The position numbers and the translations under genes are program-made. The notes under the pieces are model-generated. The model saw only the letters and a program-made list of their open reading frames with translations. It searched no databases and was not told the DNA's origin. Of a DNA stretch of 64,000 bases, positions 7,942 through 16,749 are shown in pieces; within the stretch, counting starts at the first letter, position 1; every line of letters begins with the position of its first letter. Location: NCBI GenBank assembly GCA_023388965.1, contig JAEWFF010000018.1, forward strand, positions 124,001 to 188,000. The letters run 5' to 3'. The stretch comes from Pseudomonadota bacterium (GTDB lineage Bacteria; Pseudomonadota; Alphaproteobacteria; Rhizobiales; Methylopilaceae).

Positions 7942-8997
7942 GCTTCCCCGCCCCAATTCCAGCGCTTTCTTCATCACGCTCGGCAGCGCCTCGGCATCGG
8001 CCTCCAGCGACCACCAGCAGTTTTCCGGCGCGGGGGTCTTTTGCGGAACCTCGGACGCGAACACCTGAAGCTCCAGCGCGAAATGCGAGAAGACATGGCG
8101 CACGACGCCCGTGCGTTTGCGCCATTTCGCGTTGAGCGGCGCCTCCGCCAGCGCCGATGCACGGTCGAACGCTGCTGTCCATGCGGAGCCGGGAAGCTCC
8201 GCCATGCCGCCGAGCAGTCCCTTGTCGGGACGCCGTCGCAGCAGAACCGCGCCGTCCTCGCGTGTGACGTAGAAGGCCGCACCGAACCGTGCCGGGCGCT
8301 CCGTTTTCGCCGCCTTGCGCGGAAAGCTCTCCTCGTCGCCGCGCGCATGCGCCTCGCACACATGGTCCCATGGACAGAGCGAGCAGGCGGGCCGTTTCGG
8401 TCTGCAGATCGTCGCGCCGAGATCCATCATTGCCTGCGCGAAATCGCCGGGGCGTCGCGTCGGTGTCAGCGGCTCGGCGAGCGCGCGGATCCGCGGCTTT
8501 GCGCGCGGCATCTCCTCCTCGACGGCGAACAGGCGTGTAACGACACGTTCGACATTGCCGTCGACGACGGTCGCGCGCCGGTCGAACGCGATGGCGGCGA
8601 TGGCCGCCGCCGTGTAGGGACCGATGCCCGGAAGTTCGAGCAGGTCTTCCTCGGTGTCGGGAAATGTGCCGCCGCGCGCCGCCACTTCCTTGGCGCAGGC
8701 GTGGAGATTGCGGGCGCGGGCGTAGTAGCCGAGCCCGGCCCAGAGCCGCATCACATCGTCGCTCGGTGCCGCGGCCAGCGCGAACACATCGGGAAAGCGC
8801 GCGAGGAATTTCTGGAAGTACGGACCGGCGGCCGCCACGGTCGTCTGCTGCAGCATGATTTCGGACAGCCAGACGCGATAGGGATCGGGCACCTCGCCGC
8901 GTTCCGCGCGCCAGGGCAAGCGGCGGCGGTGGCGGTCGTACCAGGCAAGCAGAGCGCGGGCTTCGGGACGGCGCGTCTTTTCAGCGGCAAGGGACAT
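7897..8997 (-). CDS. mutY: A/G-specific adenine DNA glycosylase
   Basis: A 366-residue base-excision enzyme that removes adenine mispaired with 8-oxoguanine. Seen are WLSEIMLQQTTV with the catalytic Glu at 46, the helix-hairpin-helix LPGIGPYTAAAI (about 122-133), the catalytic Asp 146 in VVDGNVERVV, and the [4Fe-4S] pattern Cys198-x6-Cys205-x2-Cys208-x5-Cys214. The C-terminal NUDIX-like recognition domain follows (about 240-350). The ATG at 8997 matches the family start. The last residues (RASKARPGAHTP) are encoded by a family C repeat. It is divergent from the DUF721 gene with 100 bases between. Confidence 0.96.
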   Translation of the reverse strand: MSLAAEKTRRPEARALLAWYDRHRRRLPWRAERGEVPDPYRVWLSEIMLQQTTVAAAGPYFQKFLARFPDVFALAAAPSDDVMRLWAGLGYYARARNLHACAKEVAARGGTFPDTEEDLLELPGIGPYTAAAIAAIAFDRRATVVDGNVERVVTRLFAVEEEMPRAKPRIRALAEPLTPTRRPGDFAQAMMDLGATICRPKRPACSLCPWDHVCEAHARGDEESFPRKAAKTERPARFGAAFYVTREDGAVLLRRRPDKGLLGGMAELPGSAWTAAFDRASALAEAPLNAKWRKRTGVVRHVFSHFALELQVFASEVPQKTPAPENCWWSLEADAEALPSVMKKALELGRGSVSRASKARPGAHTP

Positions 8998-9097
8998 CGG
9001 CTGCTTATAACGCAGGCGTGATGGGCTTGGCCCCGCATTCCACAGCTTCTCCGGTTCGCCTTGCGCATGCCGCAGCTCCGGCGCACATCTTTTCCCC

Positions 9098-9607
9098 ATG
9101 TCCACCGCTCCGAAGAAAAGGCGCACGCGCAGCCTTGCCGAACTCGTGCCCGGCGCGATGGGCGATGCCCTCGCGGCGCAGGGTTTCGCGGGCGGCGAAA
9201 TCCTGCTGCGCTGGACGGATATCGCCGGAGCCGAGCTTGCGGCCCATTGCGAGCCCGTGCGTCTTGCCTGGCCGCGCGGTGCCAAGGGTGCGGAAGGCGA
9301 GGGGCGCGCCCGCGAGCCGGCGACGCTGCATGTGCAGGTGGAATCGGCCTTTGCGCTGGAATTGCAGATGCAGGCGCCGGTCATCGTGGAGCGTATCAAC
9401 CGCTATTTCGGCTGGCGTTGCGTCGGGGCCATCAGGCCGAAACAGGGGCCGGCAACGCGCCCCAAACCGCGCCCGAAAGCCGAAATTCCGCTTCCGCCCG
9501 AAGAGGAAGAGCGGATTTGCGGGCTCGTTTCAGGTGTCGAGGACGAGCGTCTGGCCGAAGCCCTCGGGCGGCTCGGGCGTGCGATCGCCCTATCACGACG
9601 TCGTTGA
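9098..9607 (+). CDS. DUF721 (DciA-like) protein
   Basis: A 169-residue protein of the DUF721 family. Members related to DciA load or manage the replicative helicase DnaB in bacteria that lack DnaC. The DUF721 core spans about residues 20-110, with the typical IAGAELAAHCEPVRL region, then VESAFALELQMQAPVIVERIN, and a conserved YFGW. A basic Pro-rich linker and a short acidic C-terminal helix follow. The order mutY (divergent), DUF721, dsbA-like, smc is well known in Hyphomicrobiales. Helicase loading by this member is an inference from the family. Confidence 0.85.
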   Translation: MSTAPKKRRTRSLAELVPGAMGDALAAQGFAGGEILLRWTDIAGAELAAHCEPVRLAWPRGAKGAEGEGRAREPATLHVQVESAFALELQMQAPVIVERINRYFGWRCVGAIRPKQGPATRPKPRPKAEIPLPPEEEERICGLVSGVEDERLAEALGRLGRAIALSRRR

Positions 9608-9710
9608 CCCATCGACTCGCGCCTTATTTTAAGCCAGTGCAATGCGCTAGAAGGCGGCCCGCCCGGTGGAAGGTCCGGGCCGCAGGACTAGAGACCAAGA
9701 AGGAAAGCCG

Positions 9711-10376
9711 ATGAACCGTCCCGTTCTCATTGCGCTGATTGCCGCCGGCGTTATCGTCGCCGGAGGGATCGGATATTTCGCGTTCCAGAACGGCGACGCT
9801 TCCGCGCAGACCGCCTCGGCCCCGGCCGAGAACAGCAGCGAATTGCTGGCGCCCGGCCCGCTGCCGGAACAGGTGCTCGGCGAAGCCAATGCCCCGGTCA
9901 CGATCGTGGAATACGCGTCCCTGTCGTGCTCGCACTGCCGCGAATTCCACGAAAAGACCCTTCCCGAATTGAAGACGCGCTATATCGACACCGGCAAGGT
10001 GCGGCTGATCTTCCGCGATTTCCCGCTCGACAATTTAGCCATGGCCGGCGCCATGATCGCGCGCTGCGGCGGCGAGGGAAAATATTTCCCCATCGTCGAT
10101 GCCTTCTTCAAAGGCCAGTCCTCGATCACCAACGACACCGACATCTTCAAATGGCTTGAGAATTTCGGCAAACAGGTCGGTCTGACCACCGAGAGCTTCG
10201 AGGCTTGCTTGTCGAATCGGGAGCTGCAGGACAACCTGACCTCCGTGCGTGAGACGGCCTCCCAGAAGTTCGGGGTCAATTCCACGCCGACTTTCTTTAT
10301 CAACGGGAAGATCGTACGCGGCGCCTTGACGATCGAGGAGTTCGAGAAGGAAATCGAACCCCTTCTGAAGAGCTGA
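9711..10376 (+). CDS. DsbA-family thiol-disulfide oxidoreductase, exported
   Basis: A 221-residue periplasmic thioredoxin-fold protein. An N-terminal hydrophobic segment (residues 5-25) acts as signal or anchor. The active-site motif is CSHC at residues 73-76 (SLSCSHCREFHEKTLPEL), followed by the helical insertion and the cis-Pro loop near STPTFFINGKIVRG. It may oxidise or isomerise disulfides of exported proteins. AGGAAAG precedes the ATG at 9711 by a normal distance and rules out the upstream in-frame ATG at 9666. It is 43 bases upstream of smc on the same strand, as in many relatives. Confidence 0.92.
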   Translation: MNRPVLIALIAAGVIVAGGIGYFAFQNGDASAQTASAPAENSSELLAPGPLPEQVLGEANAPVTIVEYASLSCSHCREFHEKTLPELKTRYIDTGKVRLIFRDFPLDNLAMAGAMIARCGGEGKYFPIVDAFFKGQSSITNDTDIFKWLENFGKQVGLTTESFEACLSNRELQDNLTSVRETASQKFGVNSTPTFFINGKIVRGALTIEEFEKEIEPLLKS

Positions 10377-10419
10377 AGGCCCTCTTTTCGGGGATAGGGC
10401 CGCAAATCCGGGACATTTT

Positions 10420-13400
10420 ATGAAGCTTACCCGACTCCGCCTTGTCGGCTTCAAATCATTCGTTGACGCGACCGAGCTGGAAATCGAGCCGGGCCTGACC
10501 GGCGTTGTCGGGCCGAACGGCTGCGGCAAGTCCAATCTCGTCGAGGCTCTGCGCTGGGCGATGGGCGAGGGCTCGTACAAGGCGCTGCGCGCCTCGGCGA
10601 TGGACGATGTCATTTTCTCGGGTTCCGGCCAGCGTCCCGCGCGCAACACGGCTGAAGTCACGATCGCGCTCGACAATGCGGCGAAGACGGCGCCCGCGCC
10701 CTTCACCGAAAGCGACGAGCTTGAAATCTCGCGCCGCATCGAGCGCGAGAAGGGCTCGACCTATCGCGTCAACGGGCGCGAAGTGCGCGCGCGCGACGTG
10801 CAGCTTCTGTTCGCCGATGCCTCGACCGGCGCGCGCTCGCCGGCGCTCGTGCGTCAGGGCCAGATCGGCGAGATCATCAACGCCAAGCCGGAAGCGCGCC
10901 GCCGCGTTCTGGAAGAAGCCGCCGGCATCGCCGGTCTTCACCAGCGCCGCCACGAGGCCGAACTCAAGCTGCGCACCGCCGAGCAGAATCTCGAACGCGT
11001 CGAGGACGTGATCGGCCGCCTCAAGGCGCAGCTCGACAGCCTGAAGCGGCAGGCGCGGCAGGCGGTGAAATACCGCGAATTGTCGGCCGATATCCGCCGC
11101 CTCGAATCCCTGCAGCTTGCGCGCGCTTTCGTGGAAGCGGAGGCCGAGCGCGACGCCTCGCGTATCGCGCTCAACGAGGCGGAGCGCCTTGTCGCCGAGC
11201 GCACGCTTGCACAGGGCGAAGGCGCCAGGGCCGATGCCGTTGCCGGCCATGAATTGCCGGGACTGCGCGATGCGGCCGCCGCATCCGGCGCCGCCCTCGA
11301 ACGCCTGAAGCGCGCGGGCGAGGATCTCGACCGCGAGGAGCGTCAGGCGCGCGAGAAGATGGCCGATCTCGAACGGCGCATCGCGCAGCTTGAGAACGAC
11401 CGCGCCCGCGAACAGTCGCTGGCGAAGGACGCCGTCGAAACGCTCGAGCGTTTCAAGTCGGAGATGGCCGCGCTCGAAGCCGAGGATGCCGGCACGGGCG
11501 ATGCGGAAGCCGCCGCTGCGGCGCGCGTCACCGAGACCGAGGAAAAGCTGCGCGAGGCGGAATCCGCGCTCGCCGAAGCCAGCGCCGCGCTTGCCGCGCG
11601 CACTGCCGAGCGCGATGCGCTGAACCGTGCGCGGGGCGAGGCGGCTTCCCGGCTCGCGCGCCTCACCTCCGATCTTGAGCGCCTTGAGCGCGAAACGCGC
11701 GCGCTGGAAGAAGCCGCGCCGCCGCGCCAGCTTGCCGATTTCACCGCCGAGGTCGAAACCGCATCCTCTGCCTTGCAGAATGCCGAGGCGGAAGCCGTAA
11801 ACGCGGAAAGCGCGCTCGTCGCCGCGCGCGACAATGCCGCCCGCGCGCGTCAGGCGCAGCGCGAGGCCGAGGCCGAGCTCAACCGCCTTCAGGTCGAGGC
11901 GACGACGCTTGCGCGCATGCTCGACGGCGATTCCAAGAAGCAGTGGCAGCCGGTCATCGACAAGCTGCAGGCCGGGCGTGGTTACGAAGCCGCGCTCGCT
12001 GCCGCTCTGGGCGAGGATCTGAGCGTGCCGCTCGATGCCGAGGCCCCGGTCCATTGGGGCGGTACGGACGAGGTGTCCGGCGATCCGGCCCTGCCGGAAG
12101 GTGCGCAATCCCTGCTCGATCACATCGAGGCACCGGCCGAATTGCGCCGCCGTCTCGCGCAGATCGGCGTCGTGTCCCGCGAGGATGGGCCGCGCCTGCA
12201 AAAACAGCTCGCATCCGGCCAGCGCCTCGTCTCGCGCGAGGGCGATCTGTGGCGCTGGGACGGCTATGTCTCCCGCGCCGATGCCGAGACGGCCTCCGCG
12301 CGCCGCCTTGCCGGTCGCAATCGTCTGAAAGAGATCGAGGGCGCGCTGATCGCGGCCGATCAGACCGTGGGTCAGCGCAAGAGCGCCAGCGCCGAGCAGG
12401 AGCAGGCCGCCGCCGAGGCCGTCCGCACCGAGCAGTCCCGGCGCGAGGCCGTGCGCGGGGCGCGCAATGCGCTCGAACAGGCGCGCCAGCGTGCCGCTCA
12501 GGCCGAGCGCGAGAACGCGCATCTGACCGCGCGCCGCGCCGCGCTTGCCGAACAGTTCGAGCGTGTCACTGCCGATCAGGGCGAAGCTCGTACCGCATCC
12601 GAGGACGCCGAAGCGGCCTTTGCCGCGCTTGCGCCCGTCGCCGATCTCGAAACGCGGCGCGATACGCTGCGCACCGCGGCCGAGGAGCAGCGCGCCGTCG
12701 CCGCCGATGCCCGTGCCACCGCCGGCACGTTGCGCCGCGAGCGTGAAGCGCGCCAGCGCCAGCGCGAGAACATTGCGCGCGAACGCGCGAACTGGGAGCA
12801 GCGGCAGAGCGGCGCGACCGAGCGCGTCACCGAGATCGAGCAGCGCCACGCCGCCGCCAGGACCGAACTCGAATCGCTTCAGGGCGTGCCGGAAGCGGTC
12901 GCCGCCAAGCGCCGCAGCCTTCTGTCCTCCATCAGCGAGGCGGAGGTCGCCGCCAAGGCCGCGTCCGACAAACTGGCCGAGGGCGAATCGAAGAAATCCG
13001 CCGCCGAGAACGCTGCCCGCGACGCGCTGCGCGCGCTCGGCGAATCGCGCGAAGGGCTCGCCCGCGAGGAAACGCGCCGCGACGCCGCCGATGCGCGGCT
13101 CGCCGATGTCCTGCAGCGTTATGTCGAGGCGGTGGGTTCCCAGCCCGATTCGGCGGCCCGCGCTTCGGCGCAGGAAAGCGCGCCCAGCGAGGAGATCGCC
13201 GCCGATCTCGACCGCATGCGGGCCGATCGCGACAGGCTCGGCGCGGTCAATCTGCGCGCCGAAGAGGAAATGGCCGAGGTCCAGACCCAGCACGACGGGC
13301 TCATCACCGAGCGCGACGATCTGGTCGAGGCCATCAAGAGCCTGCGTCAGGGCATCCAGTCCCTGAACCGCGAGGGCCGCGAGCGCCTTTCGGAAGCCTT

Positions 13401-13863
13401 CGAGGTCGTGAACGGCCATTTCGGCCGCCTGTTCTCGACCCTGTTCGGCGGCGGCGAGGCGCGGCTGGAGCTGATCGAATCGGAGGACCCGCTGGAAGCG
13501 GGCCTCGAAGTCATCGCCCGACCGCCCGGCAAGAAGCCGCAAACGCTCTCGCTGCTGTCCGGCGGCGAGCAGGCGCTGACGGCCATGGCGCTCATCTTCG
13601 CGATCTTCCTCACCAATCCGGCGCCGCTGTGTGTGCTGGACGAGGTGGACGCGCCGCTCGACGACGCCAATGTCGACCGCTTCTGCGATCTCCTCGAAGC
13701 CATGCGCAAGGAGACCGATACGCGTTTCCTCGTCGTCACCCACAACCCCGTCACGATGAGCCGCATGGACCGCCTGTTCGGCGTCACCATGGCCGAGCGC
13801 GGCGTCAGCCAGCTCGTCTCCGTCGACCTCGAAGCGGCCGAGCGGCTGCGTGAGGCGGTCTGA
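10420..13863 (+). CDS. smc: Chromosome segregation protein SMC
   Basis: An 1147-residue SMC ATPase for chromosome organisation and segregation. The Walker A motif GPNGCGKSN is at 31-39. Two long coiled-coil arms rich in Ala, Glu and Arg (about 165-480 and 640-930) flank a hinge near residues 500-600. The C-terminal head contains the signature LLSGGEQALTAMAL and Walker B LCVLDEVDAPLDDAN, with the D-loop after it. The strong Ala/Glu/Arg bias produces a long open frame on the opposite strand that is not a gene. No scpA or scpB is in the window. A hairpin terminator follows. Confidence 0.97.
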   Translation: MKLTRLRLVGFKSFVDATELEIEPGLTGVVGPNGCGKSNLVEALRWAMGEGSYKALRASAMDDVIFSGSGQRPARNTAEVTIALDNAAKTAPAPFTESDELEISRRIEREKGSTYRVNGREVRARDVQLLFADASTGARSPALVRQGQIGEIINAKPEARRRVLEEAAGIAGLHQRRHEAELKLRTAEQNLERVEDVIGRLKAQLDSLKRQARQAVKYRELSADIRRLESLQLARAFVEAEAERDASRIALNEAERLVAERTLAQGEGARADAVAGHELPGLRDAAAASGAALERLKRAGEDLDREERQAREKMADLERRIAQLENDRAREQSLAKDAVETLERFKSEMAALEAEDAGTGDAEAAAAARVTETEEKLREAESALAEASAALAARTAERDALNRARGEAASRLARLTSDLERLERETRALEEAAPPRQLADFTAEVETASSALQNAEAEAVNAESALVAARDNAARARQAQREAEAELNRLQVEATTLARMLDGDSKKQWQPVIDKLQAGRGYEAALAAALGEDLSVPLDAEAPVHWGGTDEVSGDPALPEGAQSLLDHIEAPAELRRRLAQIGVVSREDGPRLQKQLASGQRLVSREGDLWRWDGYVSRADAETASARRLAGRNRLKEIEGALIAADQTVGQRKSASAEQEQAAAEAVRTEQSRREAVRGARNALEQARQRAAQAERENAHLTARRAALAEQFERVTADQGEARTASEDAEAAFAALAPVADLETRRDTLRTAAEEQRAVAADARATAGTLRREREARQRQRENIARERANWEQRQSGATERVTEIEQRHAAARTELESLQGVPEAVAAKRRSLLSSISEAEVAAKAASDKLAEGESKKSAAENAARDALRALGESREGLAREETRRDAADARLADVLQRYVEAVGSQPDSAARASAQESAPSEEIAADLDRMRADRDRLGAVNLRAEEEMAEVQTQHDGLITERDDLVEAIKSLRQGIQSLNREGRERLSEAFEVVNGHFGRLFSTLFGGGEARLELIESEDPLEAGLEVIARPPGKKPQTLSLLSGGEQALTAMALIFAIFLTNPAPLCVLDEVDAPLDDANVDRFCDLLEAMRKETDTRFLVVTHNPVTMSRMDRLFGVTMAERGVSQLVSVDLEAAERLREAV

Positions 13864-13905
13864 CGCAGGCTCGGCGCCGCATTTTGTAGATTTTCCAATC
13901 TGTTA

Positions 13906-13933
13906 GCGGCGGTGTGCGAACGCCGCCGCTTTC
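13906..13933 (+). terminator. Rho-independent-like terminator after smc
   Basis: Stem GCGGCGG (13906-13912) pairs with CCGCCGC (13923-13929), a 10-base loop, followed by TTTC. The T tract is short and merges with the -35 box of the next promoter. It lies about 40 bases after the smc stop. Confidence 0.55.
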
Positions 13934-13962
13934 TTGACTAGGTATGGCCGCACAACTATGGT
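13934..13962 (+). promoter_or_regulatory. Sigma-70-like promoter for the F0 ATP synthase operon
   Basis: TTGACT at 13934-13939 and TATGGT at 13957-13962 with a 17-base spacer, 58 bases upstream of the atpI start. It is the best promoter-like pair in the gap between smc and atpI. Inferred by consensus only. Confidence 0.5.
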
Positions 13963-14019
13963 GCCGCGCAATTTTGGGGGGCTGGAACCAGCTTTCCGGC
14001 TCACGGGTCTTCCTCGCAG

Positions 14020-14382
14020 ATGAGCGATAACGACACGAATGGCCGGGGCGGGGAGCCGCCCGGTTCTTCCGGTGGTGACTTCTCCGAACGGCTTCGCCGG
14101 CTCGACGTCGCGCTGAAAAAAGCGCGTGCCGATCAGGCGGATGGGGATGAACACAGCGCGCGGCCGAGCAAGAGCGTGGAGGGCATGGCCCAGGCGCTGC
14201 GGCTCGCCAGTGAGTTCGCGGCCGGCGTTATCGTCGGCGGCGGCATTGGCTGGTTCGTCGACTGGTTCGCCGGGTCGTCGCCCTGGGGGTTGATTGTATT
14301 TTTGCTGCTCGGCTTTTGCGCCGGCGTTCTCAACATCCTGAGATCGTCGGGTCTGATGAAGGTGACCGGGCGGCGGGACTGA
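14020..14382 (+). CDS. atpI: ATP synthase protein I
   Basis: A 120-residue small membrane protein encoded first in the F0 operon. In studied species AtpI helps assemble the c-ring or supplies magnesium, and is not essential. The first ~50 residues are hydrophilic and Gly/Ser/Arg-rich, followed by a conserved region (SVEGMAQALRLASEFAAGVIVGGGIGWFVD) split over two membrane helices (about 66-85 and 90-108). Atypical length is not seen. It is 21 bases upstream of atpB and surely co-transcribed with it. Confidence 0.9.
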   Translation: MSDNDTNGRGGEPPGSSGGDFSERLRRLDVALKKARADQADGDEHSARPSKSVEGMAQALRLASEFAAGVIVGGGIGWFVDWFAGSSPWGLIVFLLLGFCAGVLNILRSSGLMKVTGRRD

Positions 14383-14403
14383 AGCGGGGAACGAGAAGGC
14401 GAC

Positions 14404-15138
14404 ATGGATCCTATCCATCAATTCGAGATCAAGCCGCTGTTCGGCGAGGGCATGTTCGCCTTCACCAATTCCTCGCTGTTCATGGTCGCGACGGTCCTGA
14501 CCGTCACGCTGTTCCTCGTTCTTGCGACGCGGCGCTCGGCGCTGGTTCCCGGCCGCTGGCAGTCGCTTGCCGAACTGACCTACGAATTCGTCGCCGACAC
14601 GGTGCGCCAGACGGCGGGCAATGACGGAATGCGGTTCTTCCCGCTCGTCTTCTCGCTCTTCATGTTCGTGCTCATCGCGAACCTTCTGGGCCTGATCCCC
14701 TATGCGTTCACGGTGACGAGCCACATCATCGTCACCTTCGCGCTGGCGATGCTCGTCATCAGCGTCGTCATCCTCTACGGCTTCTGGCGGAACGGCCTGC
14801 ACTTCTTCAACCTGTTCGTGCCGCAGGGCGTGCCGGTGTTCCTCCTGCCGCTGGTCGTTGCGATCGAGGTCATCTCGTTCCTCTCGCGCCCGATCTCGCT
14901 GTCGGTACGTCTTTTCGCCAACATGCTGGCCGGCCACATCACGCTGAAAGTGTTCGCCGGCTTCGTGGTCCAGCTTGCCGCCGCGCTCGGTGCGCTCGGC
15001 TGGGCCATGGCGGTGCTGCCGCTCGGCATGGCGGTCGCCATTCAGGCTCTGGAACTCCTCGTGGCGTTCCTTCAGGCCTACGTGTTCACCATTCTCACCT
15101 GCATCTATCTCAACGACGCGCTTCACCCCGGCCACTGA
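14404..15138 (+). CDS. atpB: F0F1 ATP synthase subunit a
   Basis: A 244-residue membrane subunit that forms the two proton half-channels next to the c-ring. The essential arginine is in ISLSVRLFANMLAGH; downstream polar positions around AIQALELLVAFLQAYVF complete the channel region. Five to six membrane helices are visible. Family length and start (MDPIHQFEI) are standard for alphaproteobacteria. It lies between atpI and atpE, 33 bases before the latter. Confidence 0.97.
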   Translation: MDPIHQFEIKPLFGEGMFAFTNSSLFMVATVLTVTLFLVLATRRSALVPGRWQSLAELTYEFVADTVRQTAGNDGMRFFPLVFSLFMFVLIANLLGLIPYAFTVTSHIIVTFALAMLVISVVILYGFWRNGLHFFNLFVPQGVPVFLLPLVVAIEVISFLSRPISLSVRLFANMLAGHITLKVFAGFVVQLAAALGALGWAMAVLPLGMAVAIQALELLVAFLQAYVFTILTCIYLNDALHPGH

Positions 15139-15171
15139 GGCCAGGGCGCATAATTCAACAGGAGATCAGTC

Positions 15172-15396
15172 ATGGAAGCTCTCGGTCAGTACATCGGCGC
15201 CGGTCTCGCCACCCTCGGCATGGGCGGCGCTGCCATCGGCGTGGGCAACATCTTCGCCCAGTATCTCGCCGGCGCCCTGCGCAACCCGTCGGCCGCCGAC
15301 GGCCAGTTTGCCCGCCTGATTTTCGGCTTCGCCGTCACCGAAGCGCTCGGCATCTTCTCGCTGCTCGTCGCGCTGCTGCTCCTGTTCGCCGTCTGA
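15172..15396 (+). CDS. atpE: F0F1 ATP synthase subunit c
   Basis: A 74-residue two-helix hairpin that forms the rotating ring. The proton-carrying carboxylate is Glu57 in FAVTEALGIF, and the polar loop is RNPSAADGQ. Glycine-rich first helix (GAGLATLGMGGAAIGVG) as expected. The preceding CAGGAG is an excellent ribosome binding site, which fits the high copy number of this subunit. Confidence 0.97.
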   Translation: MEALGQYIGAGLATLGMGGAAIGVGNIFAQYLAGALRNPSAADGQFARLIFGFAVTEALGIFSLLVALLLLFAV

Positions 15397-15434
15397 TCCA
15401 CGGTTGCGCCTGCGGGCGCGGATAAGGACAGTCC

Positions 15435-16019
15435 ATGACTGAGACGACGCAGCTTCTGAACGACATCTCGCCCGGCGCCACGGTGCCGGTCGAGAGCGTT
15501 CATCAGGAAGTGCATGAACAGCATTCGGGCGGCTTCCCGCCGTTCGAATCCGATTCGTTCGCCTCGCAGCTCCTGTGGCTCGCGCTGACCTTCGGCGCCC
15601 TTTATTTCCTGATGAGCCGTATCGCTCTGCCGCGTGTCGCTTCGATCCTCGAAGTGCGCTCGGACCGCATTGCCTCCGATCTCGCCGAAGCCGAACGGCT
15701 GAAGGGCGAAACGGAAACGGCGATCGCTTCCTACGAATCGTCGCTCGCCGAGGCGCGCGGCAATGCGCAGAAGATCGCCGGCGAAACGCGCGATGCCGTT
15801 CACAAGGAAGCCGACGCCCAGCGCAAGAAGCTCGAGGACGAGCTTGCGGTGCGTCTGGCCAAGGCCGAAGAGCAGATCGCCGGTACCAAGACCAAGGCGC
15901 TCTCCAATGTACGCACGATCGCCGCCGATGCGGCGTCCGACATCGTCGCCCAGCTTCTGGGCGACAGGCCGGATGCCAAGGCGGTCGAGGCGGCCGTCGA
16001 AGCCTCGCTGAAGAACTGA
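15435..16019 (+). CDS. atpF': F0F1 ATP synthase subunit b'
   Basis: A 194-residue peripheral-stalk subunit. It has a ~45-residue N-terminal extension rich in Ser, His and Pro, one membrane helix (about 48-66, LLWLALTFGALYFLMS), then a long charged coiled coil to the C-terminus. The extension and position before atpF identify it as the b' (sometimes called atpG) of alphaproteobacteria, which pairs with subunit b in the stalk. It ends 13 bases before atpF. Confidence 0.93.
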   Translation: MTETTQLLNDISPGATVPVESVHQEVHEQHSGGFPPFESDSFASQLLWLALTFGALYFLMSRIALPRVASILEVRSDRIASDLAEAERLKGETETAIASYESSLAEARGNAQKIAGETRDAVHKEADAQRKKLEDELAVRLAKAEEQIAGTKTKALSNVRTIAADAASDIVAQLLGDRPDAKAVEAAVEASLKN

Positions 16020-16032
16020 GGAGAATCCGCGA

Positions 16033-16518
16033 ATGCTGATGACAGCCGAATTCTGGGTTCTCGCGTCCTTCATTATCTTCCTGGCCGTTCTCGGCTATTA
16101 CGGCGTCCACAAGACGATCCTCAACGCGCTCGATGTACGTGCGAAGAAGATTTCGGACGATCTCGACGAGGCCCGCGCGCTTCGCGAGGAAGCGCAGAAG
16201 GTGCTTGCCGATTACGAGAAGAAGCGCCGCGAGGCCGAAGGCGAGGCCCGCGACATCGTTGCCGCCGCCAAGGCTGAGGCCGAACGTCTGGCGGAAGAGG
16301 CCAAGCAGAAGTCGGAAGATTTCGTCGCGCGCCGCACCAAGATGGCCGAAGCCAAGATCGCTCAGGCCGAGAGCCAGGCCATCGCGGAAGTGCGCGCCAT
16401 TGCCGCCGATGCCGCCGTGAAAGCCGCGGGCGAGGTGATGAAGGCCGCCGCGAAGGGGAAGAAGGGTGAAGAGCTTGTGGTGAAAGGGCTCAAAGAAGTC
16501 CGTACCAAGCTGCACTGA
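16033..16518 (+). CDS. atpF: F0F1 ATP synthase subunit b
   Basis: A 161-residue stalk subunit with a short N-terminus, one membrane helix (about 6-25, FWVLASFIIFLAVLGYYG) and an Ala/Glu/Lys-rich coiled coil that reaches the F1 head. GAGGAG upstream of the ATG supports the start. Last gene of the F0 operon, followed by a strong terminator. The F1 genes (atpHAGDC) are not in the window, consistent with the split F0 and F1 operons of this bacterial group. Confidence 0.95.
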   Translation: MLMTAEFWVLASFIIFLAVLGYYGVHKTILNALDVRAKKISDDLDEARALREEAQKVLADYEKKRREAEGEARDIVAAAKAEAERLAEEAKQKSEDFVARRTKMAEAKIAQAESQAIAEVRAIAADAAVKAAGEVMKAAAKGKKGEELVVKGLKEVRTKLH

Positions 16519-16550
16519 CGTTGTTCGAGGGGGAACGTCAAAGAGATGAA

Positions 16551-16576
16551 GGCCGCCCCACGGGGCGGCCTTTTTC
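16551..16576 (+). terminator. Rho-independent terminator of the F0 operon
   Basis: Perfect stem GGCCGCCCC (16551-16559) with GGGGCGGCC (16562-16570) and a run of five T and C directly after it, 33 bases downstream of the atpF stop. The clearest intrinsic terminator in the window. Confidence 0.85.
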
Positions 16577-16635
16577 ATTGGAACCCGAAGGCCACACCGG
16601 ACATTGCCTCATTACGAAACGTAGGAGGAAACGAC

Positions 16636-16719
16636 ATGCTCCGAGGCGGTCTTCTGTGGCTCATCGGCATTCCGCTGCCGATCATTCTGGTTCTGTGGCT
16701 AATGGGCTATCTGTCCTGA
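16636..16719 (+). CDS. 27-residue single-span membrane microprotein
   Basis: ATG at 16636 preceded by AGGAGGAAACGAC, a near-perfect ribosome binding site. The product starts MLRGGLLWLIGIPLP and continues as one hydrophobic helix ending MGYLS before a TGA. The hydrophobic pattern with two prolines and the strong binding site argue for translation. It lies alone between the F0 terminator and the convergent rnhB. Similar tiny hydrophobic proteins occur in this bacterial group, but I know no function. Confidence 0.6.
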   Translation: MLRGGLLWLIGIPLPIILVLWLMGYLS

Positions 16720-16749
16720 CGATCCATCCGTAAGCCCGGACCGCACGAT

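Noticed and set aside
10456..13743. Open frame of about 1095 codons on the minus strand opposite smc
   Set aside because: It mirrors the Ala/Glu/Arg-rich coiled coil of smc in a GC-rich genome, where stops are rare on the opposite strand. smc itself has all ATPase motifs, and the antisense product shows no family features.
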